From the NCBI GenBank assembly GCA_002497965.1, contig DAFR01000071.1, forward strand, positions 5,885 through 17,041: 11,157 nucleotides of DNA. The letters are read 5' to 3'. Each line of letters opens with the position of its first letter. Within the stretch, counting starts at the first letter, position 1. The notes below the pieces were generated by a model, which was not told the origin of the DNA, did not search any database, and saw only the letters and a list, made by a program, of their open reading frames with translations. This document shows, piece by piece, positions 1 to 5,998 of the stretch. Origin of the DNA: Methanomicrobiaceae archaeon UBA436 (GTDB taxonomy: Archaea > Halobacteriota > Methanomicrobia > Methanomicrobiales > Methanoculleaceae). A program made the translations under genes and the position numbers.

Positions 1-295
1 TGAGGTTGAACTTCTGGAAGATGTAGCCGATGGATGTCAACCGGAGATTGGTCAGGTCATGGTCATCCATCTCCCTTGTGTTCTTTCCAGCAAGGAAGAG
101 GTCGCCCGATGTCGGGCGGTCGAGACACCCGATCTGGTTGAGGATGGTCGATTTCCCCGACCCCGACGGCCCCATGATCACGACAAACTCCCCCTCATCG
201 ATCCTGAGGTCCACCCCGTTTAGCGCCGTGACGTCGCCCGAAGGGAGGGTGTAGACCTTTCTGAGATCGTTTAACTCGATAACCGGCCTGCTCAT
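1..295 (-). CDS. ABC transporter ATP-binding protein, MacB/LolD type (3' end outside window)
   Basis: This is the N-terminal 98 residues of an ATPase that powers a membrane transporter from the cytoplasmic face. The Walker A motif GPSGSGKST is at residues 42-50 and the Q-loop (FQKFNL, Gln94) lies just before the truncation. The opening (KVYTLPSGDVTALNGVDL, residues 13-30) is typical of the MacB/LolD/SalX branch, which pairs with FtsX-like permeases. The signature, Walker B and H-loop would lie beyond base 1 and cannot be checked. I chose the ATG at 295 because GGGGTG sits 7 nt upstream. The gene starts 20 nt after the stop of the anchored Ig-like protein, so the two are probably co-transcribed. 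The substrate is unknown; surface-protein or lipoprotein handling, or efflux, are possible. The ABC assignment is near certain and the subfamily is likely. Confidence 0.93.
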   Translation of the reverse strand, partial: MSRPVIELNDLRKVYTLPSGDVTALNGVDLRIDEGEFVVIMGPSGSGKSTILNQIGCLDRPTSGDLFLAGKNTREMDDHDLTNLRLTSIGYIFQKFNL

Positions 296-315
296 GCTTC
301 TACACCCCGGGGCGA

Positions 316-1554
316 CTACCTGCGGAACCGGTCATGGACCTTCCTGAGGTATCCCTTCCGCCACGCCACGGTGCCGACGGCGATCACAGCGATCACAAGC
401 ACGATCCCGGTGACCGGGATCTTTGCAAACCCGCTGCCAAATGACCCGGCCGCACCCATGCCACCTCTTGCAGGGGCAGCGCTCATGCTGCCCGGGTTCT
501 CGCTACCTGTGTCAGACTGCAGCGCCTGGCCCGCACCCGAGAGGGAGACGCTCACGGTTGTGCTGTAGGTTTTGCCGTCCTCATCCCTGTACTGGACGAG
601 GAGCGGAACGGAGGATGCACCCTGCGGCACGGTGCACGTCACCTCAAAACTCGAGAAGTCATCGGGCTCAAGCCCGCCGACAACGTAGACCGGGTAGGGG
701 TCGGCCGCGGTCGCCGGATCATCGACGGTGACCTTGATGGCGTAGGCGTCTTTGAGCCCGGCGTTGGTAACATCGCCGCTCAGGGTGATCGTGCTGCCGC
801 TCCCGGTAACCTCGATGTTGTTGACCACCATCTCCGGTTCGACCACACGGTCGCCGATCTCTATGGGTATGGTCAGGGTTGTGTGGTGCTCGTTGATCCC
901 GTTCCGGTAGGAGAGATCGAAGGTGAGTTCTGTCGACTGTGACGCCACGACACTGAATGTGGCGGTCTTCGCTTCATCCGGTGCAAGAGCGCCCAGGAAG
1001 ACGGCCGTCTCGGTTGTCCTGACCCCCTCCCCGGCCGGGGTTATGGTAACACCGCTCACACTGCTCCCGCGGGGGTTCCCGACCGAGAGGACGATGGTGT
1101 CCTCACTGTTTGCCGGGAATGTCTCCGGAGCGTCGATCACGTTGACCCGGATCCCGGTGCTCTCAACAGTCACCGGGATGGAGTAGCGGACGCTTCCGCC
1201 GTCCCTGAGGTCAAGGTAGAAGACAGGATAGTATATCCCATCCTCAGCATCGGCCCGCACGGTGAAGGTAAACGAGATGGTATTTCCCGGGCCAAGTGTG
1301 CCCACAGAGTCGTATGTCCTGTCGTTTACAACGACAACCCCGCTGGAGTAGAGTTCCGCCCTGCTGATGGCGACGCCGGCATCCCCGGTGTTCTGTATCT
1401 CGACCGTCACTGTCCCCGTATCCCCGCGCATGAGGGTTTCAGGGTCGAGGGTGACACTGGTGACCGCGATCTGTTCCGCCGGTGTGGTCTCGGCCGCGCT
1501 GGCGACACCAACGAGCAGTGCGAACAGGAGCAGGACGCAGAGGTTGCGCCTCAT
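316..1554 (-). CDS. Secreted, membrane-anchored protein with tandem Ig-like (COG1361/CARDB-type) domains
   Basis: A 412-residue exported protein. Residues 1-20 form a signal peptide (basic MRRN, hydrophobic core, ASA before AET). Three beta-rich Ig-like repeats follow, about 29-131, 132-232 and 233-340, each with the NTG/GN(P)-type turn and the 'L(G/E)P(G/D)' strand seen in CARDB/NEW3 domains of archaeal COG1361 proteins. A Gly/Ser/Ala-rich linker (about 341-378) leads to a single membrane helix (379-398) and a short basic cytoplasmic tail ending in RFRR. This topology places the repeats outside the cell. The ATG at 1554 directly starts the signal peptide; the ribosome site (GGGGCGGGA) is only moderate. 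An ABC ATPase gene follows 20 nt downstream, so the protein may act as the extracytoplasmic adaptor of an ABC exporter. That role is inference; a plain surface protein is the alternative. Confidence 0.85.
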   Translation of the reverse strand: MRRNLCVLLLFALLVGVASAAETTPAEQIAVTSVTLDPETLMRGDTGTVTVEIQNTGDAGVAISRAELYSSGVVVVNDRTYDSVGTLGPGNTISFTFTVRADAEDGIYYPVFYLDLRDGGSVRYSIPVTVESTGIRVNVIDAPETFPANSEDTIVLSVGNPRGSSVSGVTITPAGEGVRTTETAVFLGALAPDEAKTATFSVVASQSTELTFDLSYRNGINEHHTTLTIPIEIGDRVVEPEMVVNNIEVTGSGSTITLSGDVTNAGLKDAYAIKVTVDDPATAADPYPVYVVGGLEPDDFSSFEVTCTVPQGASSVPLLVQYRDEDGKTYSTTVSVSLSGAGQALQSDTGSENPGSMSAAPARGGMGAAGSFGSGFAKIPVTGIVLVIAVIAVGTVAWRKGYLRKVHDRFRR

Positions 1555-1694
1555 CGGTCCCGCCCCGGTATCATTCTGGTTGTGGTCATGGCTCTTTCAC
1601 TCGCTAAGAGTTTCTTTGTTTAGTTGCCGCCCGTTCAGCCTGTATGAGGGAGAAAAAGGCGATCCGATTTTTGTTAATAATGTTTTACATATTG

Positions 1695-1710
1695 TTATAT
1701 ATACTTTACT
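1695..1710 (-). promoter_or_regulatory. Archaeal TATA box with BRE for the Ig-like protein / ABC ATPase unit
   Basis: Read on the minus strand, TATATATAA (1703 down to 1695) follows an A-rich AGTAAAG that fits a TFB recognition element. Transcription would start near 1672, giving a leader of about 117 nt before the ATG at 1554. The alternating TA core also reads as a TATA box on the plus strand, where it would point into the gene-poor region after about 1728. The match is by eye; direction is inferred from the flanking gene and the BRE-like bases. Confidence 0.5.
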
Positions 1711-1783
1711 AAAAGTCAGGGTGTTTGGGTGCAAGGGGTTGTTAAACAGCGTGCCACGAATCCAGGGCGCAGAGAAAACAGGT

Positions 1784-1797
1784 GTGTCAATTGATAC
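1784..1797. repeat. 14-bp near-palindrome, possible protein-binding site
   Basis: GTGTCAATTGATAC has two 7-base arms that match at six of seven positions around the AA/TT centre. It lies about 80 bp upstream of the minus-strand TATA box, a position compatible with an activator site for the leftward genes. No second copy was noticed in the window, so a chance palindrome cannot be excluded. Confidence 0.25.
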
Positions 1798-1812
1798 CCA
1801 TATCTCGGGGTT

Positions 1813-2041
1813 GCGGTTTTGCTGTTGAACCGCCGGCACCCGCGTCATAAACTCGAGTGCGGCCGATTCATCATGAGTGTTCCCGGCAGAGGGGAAAGGA
1901 TCTCACGAAACCCCATGTGGGGGGTCTTACTCGCATAACGTCCCGAAAGGACGGAGGAGGTGGGTTTGGGGGCGGACAGCAGGCTTGCGGGTCTGCCTAT
2001 GGTGGTATAGCATGACAGGTCCCTTCTTTCCCCCGCAGGGG
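1813..2041 (+). other. Cluster of hairpins, possible non-coding RNA
   Basis: Several short inverted repeats lie close together: GCGGTT/AACCGC (1813-1818 with 1828-1833), ACCCC/GGGGT (1910-1914 with 1921-1925), CGTCC/GGACG around CGAAA (1939-1953), and CCCC/GGGG (2031-2034 with 2038-2041). The strongest is a composite stem at 1971-1997: 1971-1977 pairs with 1991-1997 over seven bases, then 1979-1981 pairs with 1986-1988 around loop GGCT. The 1974-1994 pair is G-U only if the plus strand is transcribed and would be a C-A mismatch in the opposite RNA, which favours a plus-strand transcript. The TATA element near 1700 could start such an RNA at about 1728. It does not match RNase P RNA, SRP RNA or tRNA signatures that I can recall. 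Being an RNA gene is inference. Confidence 0.2.
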
Positions 2042-2565
2042 TATTGGTCCTGCTGCCGCCCGACAGGAATCCTCGTCGCTGCCATCGGAGAGCGGTGACT
2101 GGAATCTTGTGTGCTGCCGCTGTCTGGCCGGTATTCTGATGTGGTGGTTGCCGCCGGTCAGTGTTTCAGCACACTCTTTTTCCGGGAGCGCCTCATTCTG
2201 CTTTTCTTTATCGTCCCGGAAAAGGTTGCGGCGGAGATTACGTATCGCCGTATTCCATCTGAACCGCGTCATCGGTCAGTCACTATCGCCGCCGGTCATC
2301 CCGGAGGGCATGGTGCCACCCCGGTATGGCCCGGTCTCTTCCTGGTCATCCACCTCCGTTCTGCTTGGGCGGGGGTCCGGTGCTCATGGCAGCGGTCTCA
2401 CCCCGCCACGTATGGTATGTTGTACTTTTTGTTATAAAAATGTTACTACCCCTGCACGGTGTGAGGCGTGCCGAAAGAAGAAGACGGCCCCTGCTCACCG
2501 GGAATCTTGATGCTGGAAGAGGGGATTCTGCGCGAAATTGCGCCATTTATGCCGGATCAGGCACC

Positions 2566-2766
2566 CTATACCGGTTCGTCGTAGAGGAAGATCTCCTCGA
2601 TAGGTGCCCCAAAGTATCGCGCGATCTTGAAGGCAAGTTCGAGGGAGGGGTCGTATTTCCCCTTCTCGATGGCCAGGATGGTCTGCCGGGTGACCCCAAC
2701 CGCATTTGCGAGCGCTTCCTGGGTCAGGTTGTGCATCGCCCGGTAGACCTTAATCCTGTTCTTCAT
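2566..2766 (-). CDS. Small Cro/C1-type (XRE) HTH transcriptional regulator
   Basis: A 66-residue protein that is almost entirely one Cro/C1-type helix-turn-helix domain. It has the archaeal/bacterial small-regulator opening MKNRIKVYR, the motif LTQEALANAVGVTRQTILAIE (helices 2-3, residues about 14-34), then KGKYDPSLELAFKIARYFGAPIEEIF. It should bind DNA as a dimer and probably represses or activates its own unit. I chose the ATG at 2766 over the in-frame ATG at 2784 because the family starts at MKNRIK and a GGAG lies upstream, although spacing is long (11 nt). This start overlaps the end of the DUF2178 gene by 17 nt, so translation is probably coupled. Such regulators are often found next to DUF2178-type membrane proteins in archaea (recalled). 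Family assignment is firm; targets are unknown. Confidence 0.93.
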   Translation of the reverse strand: MKNRIKVYRAMHNLTQEALANAVGVTRQTILAIEKGKYDPSLELAFKIARYFGAPIEEIFLYDEPV

Positions 2767-3223
2767 CGGTATCCCATTCTCCATACTTGCGGGCGTAGTA
2801 GACCCGGAATCCGACGTATAAAAAGATCATCAGGCAGAGCAGGGTCATCTGGAAGATGGCAAAACCGCCAAAAACCGGGAGTTCAAGTGCTTCGGTGGGA
2901 AACACCTCCTCTGGCCCTGGACGTGGGGGCCGAAGCCCCAGCGGCCTTGAGAACGCGATGACCGCGCTTCCGAGGCTGAGAACAAAAAAGATCACCCAGG
3001 AGACCTCCAGAGTCCGCAGCGCTGCCTTCTGCGTGATCATTGCCGTCCGTTCGTCCTCTATCGTCTCTTCGACCCTCCGCCGTGCCAGATAAAGCAGGAC
3101 AACGCCAAGGACGAAGGCAGCCTGGATCGGGATCGGGTTCTCAAGCCTCACCGAGAGCCAGAATATGCCGACCTCCGCGAGCGCAACGATACCGGCAAGA
3201 AGGTAGAACGTGTTTCGTTTCAT
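2750..3223 (-). CDS. Four-helix membrane protein, DUF2178 type
   Basis: A 157-residue integral membrane protein of unknown function. Four hydrophobic helices are visible, about residues 5-24, 33-48, 73-91 and 117-140. Between helices 2 and 3 is a charged cytoplasmic-type stretch RRRVEETIEDERTAMI, whose ED-ERT...I pattern is the hallmark I associate with DUF2178. A Pro-rich loop (92-116) joins helices 3 and 4, and the C-terminus is acidic (DTDEEQD). I prefer the ATG at 3223 (MKRNTFY) over 3241 or 3253: a TATA-like element at 3258-3265 would place the transcript start near 3236 and give a short leader, and no strong ribosome site precedes any candidate. The downstream HTH gene overlaps its end, so the pair forms one unit. 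The family call is likely; the role is not known. Confidence 0.82.
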   Translation of the reverse strand: MKRNTFYLLAGIVALAEVGIFWLSVRLENPIPIQAAFVLGVVLLYLARRRVEETIEDERTAMITQKAALRTLEVSWVIFFVLSLGSAVIAFSRPLGLRPPRPGPEEVFPTEALELPVFGGFAIFQMTLLCLMIFLYVGFRVYYARKYGEWDTDEEQD

Positions 3224-3257
3224 GGTGCAGCCGCTGTACATGATCTTAAACATTTTG

Positions 3258-3265
3258 TTATTAAT
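3258..3265 (-). promoter_or_regulatory. Candidate TATA box for the DUF2178-HTH unit
   Basis: ATTAATAA on the minus strand lies about 40 nt upstream of the chosen ATG at 3223, so transcription would start about 13 nt before the gene. The upstream gltX terminator at 3288-3295 means this unit needs its own promoter. The match to an archaeal box A is only fair. Confidence 0.35.
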
Positions 3266-3287
3266 GGGTTACGCCGGCCGCCCTTCT

Positions 3288-3295
3288 AAAAAAAA
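3288..3295 (-). terminator. Oligo(T) terminator of the rpsB-gltX operon
   Basis: The minus strand reads T8 here, about 32 nt after the gltX stop codon and just before the promoter of the next unit. No hairpin precedes it. Hairpin-independent T-tracts are the normal archaeal terminator, so this probably ends the long operon. Confidence 0.65.
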
Positions 3296-3327
3296 GTTCT
3301 GCAGATGAGGGGTTCTGCGATCCCGCG

Positions 3328-5016
3328 TCACCGGTGCGCAAAATACGCGGTCACGCTGCCGCCATTCACCGAGTCTATCCGGGCAAACCCGATCCTCTCG
3401 AACTGGACGACCCCTCCCACCTCGCCGACTACCATAGGCTCGCAGAACCCCTCCATGTCCCCCTCCTGCCGGAGGAGGGTGCAGGGCAGGTTTGCATCAA
3501 CCGGGACCCACTGGATGATCGGCGCTTTTACCTGCCGGGCCTCATCAAGCGAGTCGCCAGCGTAGGATACCCGCAGCGTATCACCTTCCCGGTCGACCCA
3601 GACGTTATAGAGGTCCTTTAACCTGATCAGACCCTGCCCCTCGATATCCCTCCGCGGGAGAAGCACCCTGCCATCGGTGATAAGGGTGCGCACCCCCCTT
3701 GAAGGGTCGTTCGGGTGCAGGAGCGCGTGAGCCTCACGGCGCGGCGCCCCCTCGATGCTGACCTCGACAGGGTCAGGCACAAAGAAGTAGCGGTTCGCCT
3801 TCGGGTCGACGATCTCCCTGTTTCTGGCATACAGGTTCTCCCAGGAGAACGATATATCGGTCTCCCCCATCCCGATATCGATCATGGCGTTCCGGACGGC
3901 TTCCGGCTCGATCCCCCGGCGCGCAATCGCCCGCAGCGTCCCGAGATGTATATCGTCCCAGCCCGTGTATGTCCCGTTCCGGATCCCCTCGCGCATCCCC
4001 GACGTTGAGAGGACAACACCCGAGATACCCATCCGGCCATAGTGGTGGTAGACCGGGGGTCTCCATCCAAAATAACCGAAGATGTAGCGCTGCCGCTGGG
4101 TGTTTGCGATATGGTCCTTCCCGCGGATCACATGGGTTATCCCCAGGAGGTGGTCGTCCACCGCGACAGAGAAGTTCATCAGAGGAAATACCGTTGCCTC
4201 CGCTCGCGGGTGGAGTGGAGAGTTCACAATCCGCATCGCGGAGTAGTCTCTCATCGCCGGGTCAGGGTGGCCAAGGTCGGTCTTCACCCTGACGGTTGCA
4301 CCGCCCTCGTAGAACTCTCCATCAAGCATCTTCTGCCAGAGTTCCAGGTTCTCCTCAATCCCCTGTTTGCGGCATGGGCATTCCTTCCCCCGGAGTTTGA
4401 GTTCGCGGAAACGTTCAGGCTCGCAGGTGCAGACGTAGGCGCCGCCGATCTCGATAAGTCTCCTGCACCAGTCGTAGTACACATCGAGCCGATCGCTCTG
4501 GTAGACGATATCGGTGATCCCGAGCCCCAGCCACTCAACGTCCTCAAGCACCATCGCGTATGCCGCCGGATCGACCCTCCTCGGGTCGGTGTCCTCGATG
4601 CGCAGGATGTAGCGTCCCCCGTATCGCCGGACATAGTAGTCGTTTAAGATGGAAGCGCGGGCGTGCCCGAGATGGAGCGGCCCGCTCGGGTTCGGGGCAA
4701 ACCGCATCACCACACCGTTCTCCGCATCCTCGAGCGGTGGAAGTTCCCGGGTGTGCTCGTGCTCCTCATCGAGTTCGGCCAGGAGTTCGGGCGCGAGTTC
4801 TTCAAGCCTCGCCCTGCGTTCCGATGAACTCATCCCTGCCACCTCCGCGACCACCTTTGAGGCAATCGCCCCTATCTCCCGGGCGCTGCTCCGGAACTCC
4901 GGGTGCCTCCCTAGAAGCGTCCCGATCACCGTCCCGGTCTTTGGGGGGCTGTCGTGCTTCACCGCGTTCTGCAGCGCGTAGACAAAGAGCAGGTGCTCAA
5001 TATCGGTCTCCGTCAT
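3328..5016 (-). CDS. gltX: Glutamyl-tRNA synthetase, archaeal type
   Basis: A 562-residue class I enzyme that charges tRNA with glutamate. In archaea it is generally non-discriminating and also makes Glu-tRNA(Gln) for the GatDE amidotransferase. It has an archaeal N-terminal helical extension (1-100), the catalytic fold with the HIGH motif PSGPLHLGHAR (HLGH 115-118), a four-cysteine site (Cys196, Cys198, Cys213, Cys215) likely binding zinc, the FSVAVDDHLLGITHVIRGKDH segment (about 282-302) and a GlnRS-like beta-barrel anticodon region to the end. The KMSKS-equivalent loop is VVLSTSGM (334-341), without a lysine. I chose ATG 5016, with GAGGT about 10 nt upstream and 4 nt after the idsA stop; frames extending further upstream are only read-through of idsA sequence. 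Length fits the family. It is the last gene of the operon. Confidence 0.97.
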   Translation of the reverse strand: MTETDIEHLLFVYALQNAVKHDSPPKTGTVIGTLLGRHPEFRSSAREIGAIASKVVAEVAGMSSSERRARLEELAPELLAELDEEHEHTRELPPLEDAENGVVMRFAPNPSGPLHLGHARASILNDYYVRRYGGRYILRIEDTDPRRVDPAAYAMVLEDVEWLGLGITDIVYQSDRLDVYYDWCRRLIEIGGAYVCTCEPERFRELKLRGKECPCRKQGIEENLELWQKMLDGEFYEGGATVRVKTDLGHPDPAMRDYSAMRIVNSPLHPRAEATVFPLMNFSVAVDDHLLGITHVIRGKDHIANTQRQRYIFGYFGWRPPVYHHYGRMGISGVVLSTSGMREGIRNGTYTGWDDIHLGTLRAIARRGIEPEAVRNAMIDIGMGETDISFSWENLYARNREIVDPKANRYFFVPDPVEVSIEGAPRREAHALLHPNDPSRGVRTLITDGRVLLPRRDIEGQGLIRLKDLYNVWVDREGDTLRVSYAGDSLDEARQVKAPIIQWVPVDANLPCTLLRQEGDMEGFCEPMVVGEVGGVVQFERIGFARIDSVNGGSVTAYFAHR

Positions 5017-5020
5017 GGTA

Positions 5021-5986
5021 TCAGTTACCTCTGTTGACAAAGAAATCGGCGATCTCGCCGAGCAACTGTTTCTCCTCCGATTCCGGGATGACCGAGAGCG
5101 CCTCTTTTGCAACCCCCGCCCGCTCCAGGGCAACCGCCCGGACCTCCTCGATGACACCGGCATCCTGGAGGATGGAGATCAGACCCTCGATCTCCGCAGC
5201 GGAGAGCGGTCTCCTGTATGGGGCAAGGTCGATCCCCTTCTCGCGCGCCCGGATAGCGATCAGCGTCTGCTTCCCCTCCCTGATGTCCGACGCCCGGTCC
5301 TTCCCGCTCTCTTCGGTGTTTGCAAGGAGATCGATCAGGTCGTCCTGGATCTGGAACGCGATACCGCTGTTTATCCCGAACTGGTAGAGTGCATCTGTCT
5401 GGACGGGGTTTGCACCCGCAAGAAGACCGCCGATTGCTGCGGCCGCTCCATAAAGGGCACCGGTCTTCTTACTGACCATCTCCAGGTACTCAAGTTCTGA
5501 GACGTCCTCCCGCCTCTCAAACTCCATATCCATGCTCTGCCCCTCGCAGATCTCGGCACACGTCCGGGCAAGCATCTTCACCGCCCGGATTTTTGCAGCA
5601 TCTGCCCCCTCCGCAAGACAGATGAACTCGAATGCCTTTGCGTAGAGCACATCCCCCGCAAGGATCGCCGTCGGTTCGTCCCAGAGGGTATGCACCGTCG
5701 GAACACCGCGCCGGGCGGCGTCACCGTCCATGATATCGTCATGGATGAGGGTGAAGTTGTGGGTCAGCTCGAGCGAGAGCGCCGCCAGGATCAGGTCATC
5801 CGACGACCCCCTCCGGATAGCGTCCGCGGCGAGAAGGGTGACCGCCGGGCGAAGCCGTTTCCCTCCTGCAAGCAGCAGGTGGGCGCTCGCCCGGAAGAGG
5901 TCGCCGTGGACGTTCCCGAAGTAGCGGTGGAGCATCCGGTCGATCCGGTCAGCGTTCATCTCCAGGTATTCTTTAAGAATCATCAT
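5021..5986 (-). CDS. idsA: Short-chain prenyl diphosphate synthase (farnesyl/geranylgeranyl diphosphate synthase)
   Basis: A 321-residue trans-prenyltransferase that condenses IPP with DMAPP and longer allylic diphosphates to give the C15/C20 chains for archaeal ether lipids. Visible motifs are GGKRLRP (41-47), the first Asp-rich motif DDIMD (83-87), KKTGALY (173-179), and FQIQDDLID with the second motif DDLID (215-219). Phe78, five residues before the first motif, is the position known to limit chain length in archaeal GGPP synthase. I chose ATG 5986 because AGGGGA (5993-5998) is 6 nt upstream; the ATG at 5983 is equally plausible, and the one at 5992 would abut the ribosome site. It starts 10 nt after the RNase J stop. 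Exact product length (FPP versus GGPP) cannot be read from sequence alone. Confidence 0.96.
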   Translation of the reverse strand: MMILKEYLEMNADRIDRMLHRYFGNVHGDLFRASAHLLLAGGKRLRPAVTLLAADAIRRGSSDDLILAALSLELTHNFTLIHDDIMDGDAARRGVPTVHTLWDEPTAILAGDVLYAKAFEFICLAEGADAAKIRAVKMLARTCAEICEGQSMDMEFERREDVSELEYLEMVSKKTGALYGAAAAIGGLLAGANPVQTDALYQFGINSGIAFQIQDDLIDLLANTEESGKDRASDIREGKQTLIAIRAREKGIDLAPYRRPLSAAEIEGLISILQDAGVIEEVRAVALERAGVAKEALSVIPESEEKQLLGEIADFFVNRGN

Positions 5987-5992
5987 GCGCAT

Positions 5993-5998
5993 TCCCCT
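5993..5998 (-). promoter_or_regulatory. Ribosome binding site deciding the idsA start
   Basis: AGGGGA on the minus strand overlaps the RNase J stop codon. Its spacing fits the ATGs at 5986 (6 nt) or 5983 (9 nt) and is too close for the ATG at 5992. Confidence 0.6.

Larger units (their letters stand above)
1555..2565. other. Gene-poor intergenic region of about 1 kb
   Basis: I find no convincing coding region on either strand. Open frames exist (for example 1597-1848 minus, 1997-2272 minus, 2109-2510 plus), but they lack ribosome sites, are rich in Arg, Ser, Pro or Cys as expected for chance frames in GC-rich DNA, and resemble no family I know. The first part (1600-1720) is AT-richer and contains the promoter of the leftward unit. 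The centre (about 1800-2040) has several short hairpins. A second AT-rich island at 2424-2444 holds an A5 run that reads T5 on the minus strand and might end the HTH transcript, about 125 nt after its stop. No tRNA, CRISPR repeat, terminal inverted repeat or transposase remnant was seen. Confidence 0.6.

Noticed and set aside
1597..1848. Open frame of 83 codons on the minus strand upstream of the Ig-like protein gene
   Set aside because: It spans the TATA element, has no ribosome site, and its composition resembles no protein family; the promoter reading is better.
1867..1874. C-box-like ATGATGA on the minus strand, suggesting a C/D box RNA
   Set aside because: No D box (CTGA) or internal C'/D' boxes at suitable distance.
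1997..2272. Open frame of 91 codons on the minus strand
   Set aside because: Rich in Arg, His and Cys with no hydrophobic core or motif and no ribosome site; typical of chance frames in GC-rich DNA.
2109..2510. Two overlapping plus-strand open frames of 108 and 133 codons
   Set aside because: Neither has a family motif, and both start near each other in different frames, which points to random openness. A remnant gene is possible but unsupported.
1555..2565. Possible CRISPR, IS remnant, tRNA or integration site in the long intergenic region
   Set aside because: No regularly spaced direct repeats, terminal inverted repeats, transposase fragments, tRNA cloverleaf or duplicated tRNA end could be found by eye.
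2326..2961. Plus-strand open frame of 211 codons
   Set aside because: It runs antisense through the HTH and DUF2178 genes, whose protein features are clear; it is a shadow frame.
5017..5163. Upstream extension of glutamyl-tRNA synthetase by 49 residues
   Set aside because: The extra sequence is Arg/Ser-rich, lies within idsA in another frame, and the ATG at 5016 has a proper ribosome site.
4560..5387. Plus-strand open frame of 275 codons
   Set aside because: Antisense to gltX and idsA, with Arg/Ser/Pro-rich chance composition.
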